64,000 bases of DNA from an uncultured Opitutales bacterium. Lineage in GTDB: Bacteria; Verrucomicrobiota; Verrucomicrobiia; Opitutales; Intestinicryptomonadaceae. Shown here piece after piece: positions 8,922-16,776 of this stretch (position 1 is its first letter; every line of letters starts with the position of its first letter). The stretch covers positions 1 through 64,000 of the forward strand of contig CALXLX010000012.1 in NCBI GenBank assembly GCA_944389315.1. The letters run 5' to 3'. The translations under genes were made by a program, and so were the position numbers. Under the pieces are notes generated by a model that saw nothing but the letters and a program-made list of their open reading frames with translations, had not been told where the DNA came from and did not search any database.

Positions 8922-9418
8922 TTTGATGATTGTTCTATGGTGAATTTTATGTCTCCGGATACGCCGCAGTCCGCCCGCATGGCGCAAAAACCGGATGAGA
9001 AATTGTCGTAGGTGCTCCAGAGCATCTTGCGGTCTGTCTCGGGAATGGGAAGCGAGTCTATCTGGTTCCTGTCGAAAAATTCGTAGCGGCCCTCTCCCAT
9101 CTCTGGAGGGAGGGCATCTATTGCCTTCTTGCAGTCGAACAGAAACATCAGCCAATGGGAGCTGCCCTCGTAGGCCTTTTCGGCGACTATCGCAAATAAA
9201 TGGAGGTCCTCCTCCTTTAGCACAAGCCCAGTTTCTTCGCGCGCTTCCCTTATGGCGCACTGAAAGGGACTCTCCCCTGTGGACATCTCAAGCTTGCCCC
9301 CTATGGGGCTCCACAGCCCTTTGTTCGGGCTCTTTAGCCTCTGCACAAGCATAAGCTTGCCGTCCTCGTTCCTTATGAAAACGAGCGTGCTTATCTTGTA
9401 TTGCAAAGGAGTGTCCAT
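8918..9418 (-). CDS. nudix hydrolase
   Basis: 166 residues with a nudix box at about 41-65: GGKLEM...GESPFQCAIREAREETGL. The REAREETGL half is canonical, but there are two extra residues (Ser-Thr) between the first Gly and the first Glu compared with GX5E. Family members hydrolyse nucleoside diphosphates linked to another group, for example oxidised dNTPs or ADP-sugars; the substrate cannot be read from the sequence. The gene overlaps pyrE by 4 bases (ATGA), so it may clean up nucleotide by-products in the same pathway, but this is only suggested by position. The start at 9418 lies 68 bp from the end of purU. Confidence 0.85.
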   Translation of the reverse strand: MDTPLQYKISTLVFIRNEDGKLMLVQRLKSPNKGLWSPIGGKLEMSTGESPFQCAIREAREETGLVLKEEDLHLFAIVAEKAYEGSSHWLMFLFDCKKAIDALPPEMGEGRYEFFDRNQIDSLPIPETDRKMLWSTYDNFSSGFCAMRADCGVSGDIKFTIEQSSK

Positions 9419-9486
9419 CTATGTTTTTAAGTCCGTCTTTCCCGGCGTCGTTCCAAGCCGCTTAGAAAAAAGCGCATGGGAGAAAA

Positions 9487-10353
9487 TCAGTCGAACACGA
9501 CAGTTTTATTCCTGTACGCCAATATGCGCGTCTCAAGATGGCATCTGACAGCCGAGGCCAAAACTATCCTCTCAAGTTCGCGCCCCTTGCGTATGAGATC
9601 GTCGACGCTGTCCCTGTGCGTTATGCGCACGACGTCCTGCGCGATTATGGGCCCCTCGTCCAGGTCCGCCGTGGCGTAGTGGGCGGTTGCGCCTATTATC
9701 TTGACGCCGCGCTCGTAGGCCTGGTGGTAGGGCTTTGCCCCCGCAAACGCCGGCAGGAAGCTGTGGTGTATGTTTATCACGGGGCAGCCCACCGTGTCTA
9801 TGAAATCCGCGCTTAAAATCTGCATGTAGCGCGCCATGACGACAAGCTCCGCGCCGCACTCTTTTATTATGCGCTTCTCCTCGGCCTCAACCTGGGACTT
9901 GGTGTCCTTTGATATGGGCAGATAATGGTATTTTATCCCGAAAGTCTCGGATATGCTCCTTAGCTTTTCGTGGTTGGATATCACGCAGGCAATGTCGCAC
10001 TGCAACTCGCCCATGCCGCAACGCATGAGTATGTCGTAGAAGCAATGCTCGAACTGAGAAACCATCAGGACTATCTTCGGGCGGTACGACGAAAGGCGTA
10101 TGGTCGCTTCCATTCCGAGCTCGCCCTCGGCAAGCTCCCTGAACAGGCGCATCTCCTCGTTCTCGTCGCCCGCGGGTATCCACTCTATGCGCTGGAAGAA
10201 TATGTGCTGCTGCTTGTCGCGGTGCTGGTCGGCGTGGAGTATGTTCCCGCCGCGCGCATATATCCAGCCAGACACCCGCGCGACTATTCCCGCCCTGTCG
10301 GGCCCGTGCAGTAGCGCGACTATGCGCTTCTTTGCCGTATCGTTTGCGTCCAT
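9487..10353 (-). CDS. purU: formyltetrahydrofolate deformylase
   Basis: 288 residues. It hydrolyses 10-formyl-THF to formate and THF, which balances one-carbon pools and supplies formate for purine synthesis. An N-terminal ACT domain (RIVALLHGPDRAGIVARVSG, about 10-85) is followed by a formyltransferase domain with NIHHSFLPAF, GAKPYHQAYERG and the catalytic-loop region ATAHYATADLDEGPII. The ATG at 10353 is chosen: it lies 1 nt after the dapL stop, and the upstream in-frame ATG at 10380 lies inside dapL. The order dapL-purU suggests co-transcription. The catalytic His and Asp of the formyltransferase fold are present, so it should be active. Confidence 0.92.
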   Translation of the reverse strand: MDANDTAKKRIVALLHGPDRAGIVARVSGWIYARGGNILHADQHRDKQQHIFFQRIEWIPAGDENEEMRLFRELAEGELGMEATIRLSSYRPKIVLMVSQFEHCFYDILMRCGMGELQCDIACVISNHEKLRSISETFGIKYHYLPISKDTKSQVEAEEKRIIKECGAELVVMARYMQILSADFIDTVGCPVINIHHSFLPAFAGAKPYHQAYERGVKIIGATAHYATADLDEGPIIAQDVVRITHRDSVDDLIRKGRELERIVLASAVRCHLETRILAYRNKTVVFD

Positions 10354-10354
10354 G

Positions 10355-11599
10355 TTAAAACTCGAACTTAAACTTGCCAAGCCTGCGCTTGATTTCCTCT
10401 ATCACGCCCTTTTCCGCCTCGACGCCGTGCGCGCAGAATGTGACGGAAAAACGCACGAAGGGGCCGGCGTCGTCCCACGGAACCGTACTGATGAGGTTCT
10501 GGGTTATCATCCACTGGCTGAAATCCTCGCCGCTTGCAAACTCCGCGCGGCTGCCGTCGGCAGATACCGCCGCTTTGGGCGCCTGGGTGTACAGATAGAA
10601 ACTGCCCTTGGGCTTCTTGACGTCGAAGCCGAGCTCCGAAAGCGCGGCTACGAGCATGTCCATCCTGCGGGAGTATTTTGCGGCTATCTCAAAGGTAATC
10701 TCGGGCTTCTCAAGCCCCTTTGCGGCGGCCTCCTGTATTGCGAGGAACTGGCCCGAATCCGTGTTGTCCTTGACGTCTCCATAGGCCTTGACCAGAAGTG
10801 AGTTTCCGCATACCCAGCCTATTCTCCAGCCCGTCATGTTGTGGCTCTTGGATAGGGAGTGCAGCTCTATGGCAACGTCCTTTGCGCCCTCAGTCTGGAA
10901 TATCGACGTGGGCTTGCCCTCGAACACCAAGGCCGAATACGCGGCGTCGGAAATCACCACAATATTGTTCTTTTTCGCAAAAGCCACAAGCTTCTTGAAA
11001 AACTCCGGCGTGGCGCTCGCCCCCGTGGGATTGTTGGGGTAGTTGACGACTATCGTCTTTGCGCGCTTTACGATGTCTTCAGGTATGGAGTCCAAATCGG
11101 GCAGGAAGCCGTTCTCCTTCTTGAGGGGAATATTGTATACCTCCCCGCCGTAGTACTTCGCGTGGGTGCCGAAAACCGGATAGCCCGGCACAGTCATGAG
11201 GGCCACGTCCCCCGGGTTTATGAAGCATGCCGGCAGAATGCTCAGCGCGGCTTTTGAACCCATGGAGTGCAAAACCTCGGTTTCGGGGTCTATATCCACC
11301 CCGAATTGGCCTTTCATGTAGGCGGCCGCCGCCTTCTTGAAAAGGTCGCTGCCGTTGTCGGCATAGCCCCTGTTTTCGGGCTTGCGCGCGGCGGCGTTGA
11401 GGGCGTCGAGAACCTGGGGGAAGGCCATCTCGTCGGGCTCGCCGACTCCCATGTCTATAAGCTCTACTCCGGGATTGGCCTTGACTGCGGCTCTTTTCGC
11501 GCGCTTTATCTTCTCAAACTTGTATATCGCGTTGCTCTTACCGTAGTTTGCCCCGCCTATTCTCTCGGCAAACAGTTGTTGAATATACGATTCTCCCAT
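10355..11599 (-). CDS. dapL: LL-diaminopimelate aminotransferase
   Basis: 414 residues. A PLP enzyme that makes LL-diaminopimelate directly from tetrahydrodipicolinate, feeding lysine and peptidoglycan synthesis. Fold-type I features are visible: NYPNNPTG (186-193), the PLP-contacting Asp-218 in ISDAAYS, and the Schiff-base Lys-251 in SLSKSHNMTGWR. The N-terminal motif with GGANYGKSNAIYKFEKI resembles the DapL type known from Verrucomicrobia and some other phyla rather than a generic aspartate aminotransferase. It is the first gene of a minus-strand operon and diverges from panC over a 71-bp AT-rich gap. A different aminotransferase specificity is possible but less likely. Confidence 0.85.
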   Translation of the reverse strand: MGESYIQQLFAERIGGANYGKSNAIYKFEKIKRAKRAAVKANPGVELIDMGVGEPDEMAFPQVLDALNAAARKPENRGYADNGSDLFKKAAAAYMKGQFGVDIDPETEVLHSMGSKAALSILPACFINPGDVALMTVPGYPVFGTHAKYYGGEVYNIPLKKENGFLPDLDSIPEDIVKRAKTIVVNYPNNPTGASATPEFFKKLVAFAKKNNIVVISDAAYSALVFEGKPTSIFQTEGAKDVAIELHSLSKSHNMTGWRIGWVCGNSLLVKAYGDVKDNTDSGQFLAIQEAAAKGLEKPEITFEIAAKYSRRMDMLVAALSELGFDVKKPKGSFYLYTQAPKAAVSADGSRAEFASGEDFSQWMITQNLISTVPWDDAGPFVRFSVTFCAHGVEAEKGVIEEIKRRLGKFKFEF

Positions 11600-11670
11600 G
11601 ATTTATATTGTTTGATTTTTCCAAATAAATTCTTAAACAGGTAAGGAAAATCGTATTTTCGTCAAAATCA

Positions 11671-12510
11671 ATGAAAATAATATCCTCAGCCGAAGAAATG
11701 CGCGCGTTCTCCAAGGAGTGCAGGCGCGAAAATAAAACGGTTGCGTTGGTGCCCACCATGGGCGCTTTGCACGCGGGGCATCTTAGCCTCATAGATATTG
11801 CACGCAAAAGTGCGGATATAGTTGTGGTGTCGGTGTTCGTCAACCCGACGCAGTTCGGTCCCAATGAGGACTTCGCCAACTATCCGCGCAAGCCCGAGGA
11901 GGACTTTGAGGCTTGCCGCTCGCGCGGGGTAGACGCCGTATTCGCGCCCCCCGCCTCCGAAATATACAGGCCCGACGCCTCCACATACATATCCGAGGAG
12001 CAGATAAGCCAGAATCTTTGCGGCAAATCGAGGCCCAAGCATTTTAGGGGGGTCACCACGGTCGTTGGAATCCTCTTTAACATAGTGCGGCCCGACAAGG
12101 CGGTCTTCGGCCTGAAGGACGCCCAGCAGGTTGCGGTGATACGCCGCATGGTGAGGGATCTTTTCTTTGATGTGGAGATTGTAGAGGCCCCGATAATCAG
12201 GGAGGACAGCGGCCTGGCGCTTTCGTCGCGCAACGCGTATCTCGATCCGGGCGAGCGCGAGGGCGCGAGGAGAATCTACGAGTCCCTCCTGAAGGGCAAG
12301 GCCCTTGCAGACGACGGCTGCACGAATGTGGACAGGATAAAGGCGCTTGTGATAAACTCGGTCTCCAGCGCGAAAATACGTGTAATATACGTCGAGGTTG
12401 TCGACAGGCTTACGTCGCTGCCCGTGCAGGTTGCAGAGCGGGGCAAGAGTCGCATATCCATAGCCGTATGGTACGGGCGCGTCCGCCTGATAGACAATAT
12501 AGAGATATAG
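11671..12510 (+). CDS. panC: pantothenate synthetase
   Basis: 279 residues. It joins pantoate and beta-alanine with ATP to give pantothenate, the precursor of CoA. The HIGH-type ATP motif is MGALHAGH (30-37), followed by VSVFVNPTQFGPNEDF and the late KMSKS-like region at LALSSRNAYL. It has the usual length and no fusion. It heads a plus-strand group panC-nadB-apt-lipoprotein ending at the terminator near 15251. Of the 24 Ile codons I count in this gene 19 are ATA, which shows the codon habit of the whole window. The upstream gap to dapL holds both promoters. Confidence 0.95.
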   Translation: MKIISSAEEMRAFSKECRRENKTVALVPTMGALHAGHLSLIDIARKSADIVVVSVFVNPTQFGPNEDFANYPRKPEEDFEACRSRGVDAVFAPPASEIYRPDASTYISEEQISQNLCGKSRPKHFRGVTTVVGILFNIVRPDKAVFGLKDAQQVAVIRRMVRDLFFDVEIVEAPIIREDSGLALSSRNAYLDPGEREGARRIYESLLKGKALADDGCTNVDRIKALVINSVSSAKIRVIYVEVVDRLTSLPVQVAERGKSRISIAVWYGRVRLIDNIEI

Positions 12511-12539
12511 ATTTTTAGGAGAGAATTTTTCAAAATAAG

Positions 12540-14129
12540 ATGAATTACGACATAATAGTTGTCGGCAGCGGCATAGCCGGATTGAGCTTTGCGTTAAAGT
12601 GTTCCAAGCTCGGCCACAAGGTTGCCATACTAACAAAGAAAACAAGCTCGGACTCGAACACCAACCATGCCCAGGGCGGCATAGCCAGCGTGACGAGTTC
12701 GGCGGACGATTTTGAATCCCACGTCAAGGACACCCTCATCGCCGGAGACGGGCTTTGCGACTTGGCTGCCGTGGAGAACATCGTAAAGAGCGGCCCGGAG
12801 CAGATTAAAAATCTTATAGCCGAGGGCGTGAAGTTCACTCCCGCTTCCGACGGCTCCTACGAGCTTGGGCGCGAGGGCGGGCATTCCCAGAGGCGCATTT
12901 TGCACGTAAAAGACTACACGGGCAGGGCCATAGAGGAGGCTCTTTTAAAGTGCGTCTCCGCGGATCCAAAAATTTCGCTTTTCGAGCACCATTTCGCGAT
13001 AGACTTGATTACGGAATCCAAAGCCGGAGGCGAGGGCAACCACATAGTGGGCATATACGTTCTGGACAACACCACCGGGAAGATAAAGACCATCAAGGCG
13101 AGGGTTGTAATGCTCGCTTCCGGCGGCACGGGCTGCGCGTATCTTTACACGACAAACCCGACCATCGCCACGGGAGACGGCATAGCCATGGCCTATCGCG
13201 CCGGGGCGCAGGTCTCCAATATGGAGTTCATACAGTTCCATCCGACGGCGCTTTATTCCACGGACGGCGAGCGCTTTTTGATATCCGAGGCGGTCCGCGG
13301 GGAGGGCGCAATCTTGCGCAACGCAAACGGGGAGGCTTTCATGAAGTCTTACGACTCGCGCGCGGATTTGGCGCCGAGGGACATAGTCGCCCGCGCTATA
13401 GACCACGAGATGAAGCGCCTTGGAAGCGCTCATGTGTGGCTGGACATAACCAAGCTCTCGAGCCAGACTTTGCAGGACAGGTTCCCGCAGATATACAAGC
13501 ACTGCATAGAAAAGGGCATAGACATTTCCAAGGATTTTATCCCCGTGGTCCCCGCGGCGCACTACATGTGCGGTGGCGTAAAGACGGACATAAACGCGGC
13601 CACGAATATCCCCGGGCTTTACGCATGCGGCGAGGTTGCGTGCACGGGGCTGCACGGCGCCAACAGGCTTGCGTCTAACTCTCTGCTTGAGGCGGTCGTG
13701 CTTTCGGACAACGGCGCGAAGGCTGTCGACGAGTATCTCAAGACTGCGTCATTTACGGACACGGTCCTGCCCGAGTGGAAGGACGGAGACGTCAGGGTGC
13801 CCGACGAGAGGGTTGTCCTGCACCACAATAGCGACGAGCTTAAGCGCACCATGTGGGACTACGTCTGCATAGTCCGCACGAACAAGCGCCTTGAGCGCGC
13901 CATGAACCGCATATTGAATCTCGAGCGCGAGATAAACGACTATTACTGGAATTTCAAGATAGAGCCCACGTTTCTTGAGGTCCGCAACCTTGTGCTTGTG
14001 GCGAAGCTGATAGTCAAGTCTGCAATGGCCCGTAAGGAGAGCAGGGGCCTGCATTATACCTTGGACTATCCCAATAAGTTGCCGGAGGCTGTGCCGTCCG
14101 TATTTTCAAAGGCCGACGAAAATGATTAA
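12540..14129 (+). CDS. nadB: L-aspartate oxidase
   Basis: 529 residues. It oxidises L-aspartate to iminoaspartate, the first step of de novo NAD synthesis. The FAD dinucleotide motif GSGIAG is at 9-14, and the family blocks HAQGGIA, RILHVKDYTGRAIE and TGLHGANRLASNSLLEAVV are all present. The C-terminal helical domain (from about 430) is intact. The start lies 29 bp after panC; AGGAGAG is present but 17 nt away, so the SD is poorly spaced. The gene overlaps apt by 8 bases. NadA and NadC are not in the window, although nadE is at 45124. Distinction from succinate dehydrogenase flavoprotein rests on the soluble-type C terminus. Confidence 0.93.
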   Translation: MNYDIIVVGSGIAGLSFALKCSKLGHKVAILTKKTSSDSNTNHAQGGIASVTSSADDFESHVKDTLIAGDGLCDLAAVENIVKSGPEQIKNLIAEGVKFTPASDGSYELGREGGHSQRRILHVKDYTGRAIEEALLKCVSADPKISLFEHHFAIDLITESKAGGEGNHIVGIYVLDNTTGKIKTIKARVVMLASGGTGCAYLYTTNPTIATGDGIAMAYRAGAQVSNMEFIQFHPTALYSTDGERFLISEAVRGEGAILRNANGEAFMKSYDSRADLAPRDIVARAIDHEMKRLGSAHVWLDITKLSSQTLQDRFPQIYKHCIEKGIDISKDFIPVVPAAHYMCGGVKTDINAATNIPGLYACGEVACTGLHGANRLASNSLLEAVVLSDNGAKAVDEYLKTASFTDTVLPEWKDGDVRVPDERVVLHHNSDELKRTMWDYVCIVRTNKRLERAMNRILNLEREINDYYWNFKIEPTFLEVRNLVLVAKLIVKSAMARKESRGLHYTLDYPNKLPEAVPSVFSKADEND

Positions 14130-14637
14130 CTTTGACGACTATATAATAGACATTCCAGATTTTCCCAAGAAGGGCGTGATATTCAGGGATATAACGCCTC
14201 TTTTGGGAAATCCAAAGGCCTATTCCTACACCATAGACTTGTGGGCCGGCAAGCTCGCGCCTCTTGGGGCGACAAAGATTGTCGCGGCGGAATCGCGCGG
14301 GTTTTTCTTTGCGCCCGCCATGGCTTTGAAGCTTGGTTTGCCGTTTGTGCCCGTCCGCAAGAAGGGCAAGCTTCCGCGCAAGACGATAGGGGTGGAATTC
14401 GATTTGGAGTACGGCACGGACATGCTCTTTATGCACGAGGGGGACGTCTCCTGCGGCGACAGGGTCATAGTTTTGGACGACATACTCGCCACCGGAGGCA
14501 CGGCCGACGGCATGTGCCGTCTTGTGCAAGCAGCGGGGGCGTCGGTTGTCTGCTGCACGTTTTTCATGGAGCTTCTGGCGCTGAAAGGCAGGGAGAAGCT
14601 TTCCGGCGTCGATGTTTTGAGCATAGTTCAAAAGTAA
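14122..14637 (+). CDS. apt: adenine phosphoribosyltransferase
   Basis: 171 residues. It salvages adenine to AMP with PRPP. The PRPP site VIVLDDILATGGTADG spans about 115-130, and the N-terminal FPKKGVIFRDITPLL is typical of APT. The normal family length is 170-180. The start overlaps the nadB end, implying coupling; no independent SD is seen. The C-terminal half is complete and no residues of the PRPP loop are changed. Confidence 0.93.
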   Translation: MINFDDYIIDIPDFPKKGVIFRDITPLLGNPKAYSYTIDLWAGKLAPLGATKIVAAESRGFFFAPAMALKLGLPFVPVRKKGKLPRKTIGVEFDLEYGTDMLFMHEGDVSCGDRVIVLDDILATGGTADGMCRLVQAAGASVVCCTFFMELLALKGREKLSGVDVLSIVQK

Positions 14638-14668
14638 ATTTGGCGGGAATTTTCCCGATTATAAAGAT

Positions 14669-15178
14669 ATGTTAAAAAAAATCGAAGAATCGGGAAGTCT
14701 TGCGGGGAGGATTTTTAGCCTAAAGCTCTGCGCCCTGTCCGCATGCGCTCTTGTTGCGGGAGCATTGCTTTGCTCCTGCCAGACGGAGGTCAATTACGAG
14801 CCTCTTTTTAACGCAGGCGCAAAGGCTTTTGCTCCGACTAATCCTGACAGTGTCGAAATTTTCATAACAAAGAGGCCCACTTATCCTTATGCGGAGATGG
14901 GAGTGTTGTCCTTCGAGACTTTCTCGGACTCTTCGGCCTCGGATATCTATGATCGGTTCCGCGTTGCCGCCGCTAAAATCGGGGCCACGGGCGTGATAAT
15001 GCTGCCCAACCAGACTGTGATAAATTCCGTCCCGCATGTAAGCTACGATTATTACGGCAACCCGATAATATTGGACACCCCGACTTCGGACACCATGTAT
15101 AAGGGCGTTGCCATAAGGAAGGTGGATTCCGCCGCCGACATAAACAACCTTCCTCCCGCGTCCAAGCAGATGAAATAA
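14669..15178 (+). CDS. putative lipoprotein of unknown function
   Basis: 169 residues. The N terminus is a hydrophobic signal (from about residue 13) ending at the lipobox-like LCSC, with Cys-37 as the likely lipidated residue. The mature part has a conserved-looking block ITKRPTYPYAEMGVLSF, then KIGATGVIMLP, a pattern seen in small outer-membrane lipoproteins that carry an alpha/beta YbjQ-like or DUF4156-like fold; I cannot name the family with confidence. It lies 31 bp after apt and ends the operon at the terminator at 15251. Function unknown; lipid anchoring in the outer membrane is inferred. Confidence 0.75.
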   Translation: MLKKIEESGSLAGRIFSLKLCALSACALVAGALLCSCQTEVNYEPLFNAGAKAFAPTNPDSVEIFITKRPTYPYAEMGVLSFETFSDSSASDIYDRFRVAAAKIGATGVIMLPNQTVINSVPHVSYDYYGNPIILDTPTSDTMYKGVAIRKVDSAADINNLPPASKQMK

Positions 15179-15250
15179 TGCGTCGCGTTTTCAGCAGGGG
15201 CGGTGCCTTCTTAAAATGCGGGCAAATTTCTCCTTCCCATTTATCTTTTT

Positions 15251-15290
15251 AAGAGCGCAGATGCCGTAGGGGAACCTGCGCTCTTTTTTA
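15251..15290 (+). terminator. rho-independent terminator of the panC operon
   Basis: AAGAGCGCAG (15251-15260) pairs with CTGCGCTCTT (15276-15285), a perfect 10-bp stem followed by TTTTA. Confidence 0.9.
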
Positions 15291-15299
15291 TTTGCGGAA

Positions 15300-15440
15300 A
15301 GTTTTGCGCGGGACCTCCATGCGCTTAGCCTTCAAGATATTGCAAAAAATATTGTCGGGATAACGCCTGCTTGAGAAGACGCCCCGCCGCTTTTTGATTT
15401 TAAGGCATCAGCGCGGTAGCTTATGGCGGATATACATACA
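15300..15440. other. intergenic stretch without a recognisable gene
   Basis: The 316-bp gap 15179-15495 holds two terminators (15251 and 15441). Between them I find no ORF with a ribosome site and no convincing RNA structure. Confidence 0.6.
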
Positions 15441-15474
15441 AAAAAGGCTTCCGAAGAATATCGGAAGCCTTTTT
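15441..15474 (-). terminator. terminator of the fructose-bisphosphate aldolase gene
   Basis: AAAAAGGCTTCCGA / TCGGAAGCCTTTTT, a perfect 14-bp arm pair with a 6-nt loop. T-runs occur on both strands. It lies 21 bp after the aldolase stop. Confidence 0.95.
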
Positions 15475-15495
15475 GAATTACAGGCCTTTGCAGTA

Positions 15496-16491
15496 TTAGA
15501 GAGCCTTGCCGTCTGAGCCGAGCACGTTGACGATCTTGTGCATGTACAGCTTCTTGAGCTCGTCGCGGGCGGGGCCGAGATACTTGCGCGGGTCGAACTC
15601 CGCGGGCTTGTCGTGGAAGACCTTGCGTATCATCGCCGTCATGGCGAGGCGGCCGTCGGAGTCTATGTTTATCTTGCAAACCGCGCTCTTTGCCGCCTCC
15701 CTGAGCTGCTCCTCGGGAATGCCGACCGCAGCCTCAAGCTTGCCGCCGTACTCGTTTATCATGTCAACATACTGTTGCGGCACGGACGAGGAACCATGCA
15801 GAACTATCGGGAAGCCGGGTATGCGCTTCTCTATCTCGGCAAGTATGTCGAAACGAAGCGGCGGAGGAACAAGCCTGCCGTTCTCGTCGCGCGTGCACTG
15901 CTCGGGCTTAAACTTGTATGCGCCGTGGGAGGTGCCTATAGAAATTGCAAGGGAATCAACCCCGGTCTTGCTTACGAAGTCCTCAACCTCCTCGGGGCGG
16001 GTGTAGGAGTGCGTCTCATGGGAGACCTCGTCCTCTATGCCGGCCAGAACGCCAAGCTCGCCCTCGACGGTGACGTCGTGCTGGTGGGCATACTCGACAA
16101 CCTTCTTCGTCAGGGCGACATTCTCGTCGTACGGATGGGCCGAGCCGTCTATCATCACCGAGGAGAAACCGTACTCTATGCAGGACTTGCAAAGCTCGAA
16201 GGAGTCTCCATGGTCGAGGTGAAGCACTATCGGAACAGGGAAGCCGAGCTCCTTGGAGTACTCGAACGCGCCCTGCGCCATGTAGCGCAGAAGGGTCTGA
16301 TTGGCGTATTTGCGCGCGCCGCTTGAAACCTGCAAAATTACAGGAGACTTCGTCTCGACGCATGCCTGGATTATGGCCTGCATCTGCTCCATATTATTGA
16401 AGTTAAACGCGGGTACTGCGTATTTTCCTGCGATGGCTTTCTTGAAAAGCTCGCGCGAGTTTACCAAACCGAGATCTTTGTAGGATACCAT
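15496..16491 (-). CDS. fba: class II fructose-bisphosphate aldolase
   Basis: 331 residues. It cleaves fructose 1,6-bisphosphate to DHAP and glyceraldehyde 3-phosphate (and the reverse) in glycolysis. Zinc ligands are expected in HLDHGD (91-96) and the later segments GELGVLAG and VLHGSSSVP, all present. VPAFNFNNMEQMQAI at the N terminus is characteristic. The start is preceded by AAGGA (CCAAAAGGAAAATACT-ATG), a good SD. It is a single-gene unit: a terminator follows and kdsB diverges upstream. A tagatose-bisphosphate aldolase of the same family is the alternative; the glycolytic role is more probable for an isolated gene. Confidence 0.9.
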   Translation of the reverse strand: MVSYKDLGLVNSRELFKKAIAGKYAVPAFNFNNMEQMQAIIQACVETKSPVILQVSSGARKYANQTLLRYMAQGAFEYSKELGFPVPIVLHLDHGDSFELCKSCIEYGFSSVMIDGSAHPYDENVALTKKVVEYAHQHDVTVEGELGVLAGIEDEVSHETHSYTRPEEVEDFVSKTGVDSLAISIGTSHGAYKFKPEQCTRDENGRLVPPPLRFDILAEIEKRIPGFPIVLHGSSSVPQQYVDMINEYGGKLEAAVGIPEEQLREAAKSAVCKINIDSDGRLAMTAMIRKVFHDKPAEFDPRKYLGPARDELKKLYMHKIVNVLGSDGKAL

Positions 16492-16541
16492 AGTATTTTC
16501 CTTTTGGATAAATTAAGACTCCCATATTGGACGCAAAAATT

Positions 16542-16554
16542 GCGATTACAACAA
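16542..16554. repeat. small inverted repeat upstream of fba
   Basis: CGCAA-AAA-TTGCG is a perfect 5-bp palindrome with a 3-nt spacer, about 50 bp ahead of the aldolase start. It could be an operator or chance. Confidence 0.3.
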
Positions 16555-16672
16555 AAATTTTTCTTTCCGCGCCATCGCCGTTGGCCGCGGGGCGCCGGCC
16601 GCTTAAAATAAACCGCAATTTTCTCGGCATGAAATAGGGATTCTGCCGAGGGGAAATGTGAGCTAAAAACGT

Positions 16673-16701
16673 TTGACGCGCGTAAATTTTTAAATTTTAT
16701 A
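16673..16701 (+). promoter_or_regulatory. predicted sigma70-type promoter for the kdsB operon
   Basis: TTGACG (16673-16678), 17-bp spacer, TTTATA (16696-16701), 75 bp ahead of the kdsB-fusion start. The spacer is AT-rich. A hairpin CTCGGCA/TGCCGAG lies just upstream (16624-16650). Confidence 0.5.
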
Positions 16702-16776
16702 TCTTTTCTTCAAACTGTGTTATCCTAAATATACTAAATATGCACAATTTCCTTCCGCAAGGAGGGGTATATATAT

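Noticed and set aside
8922-9260. Upstream extension of the pyrE frame to 303 residues
   Set aside because: It lies antiparallel in phase with the nudix gene and contains no PyrE-like sequence; the ATG at 8921 opens the family start.
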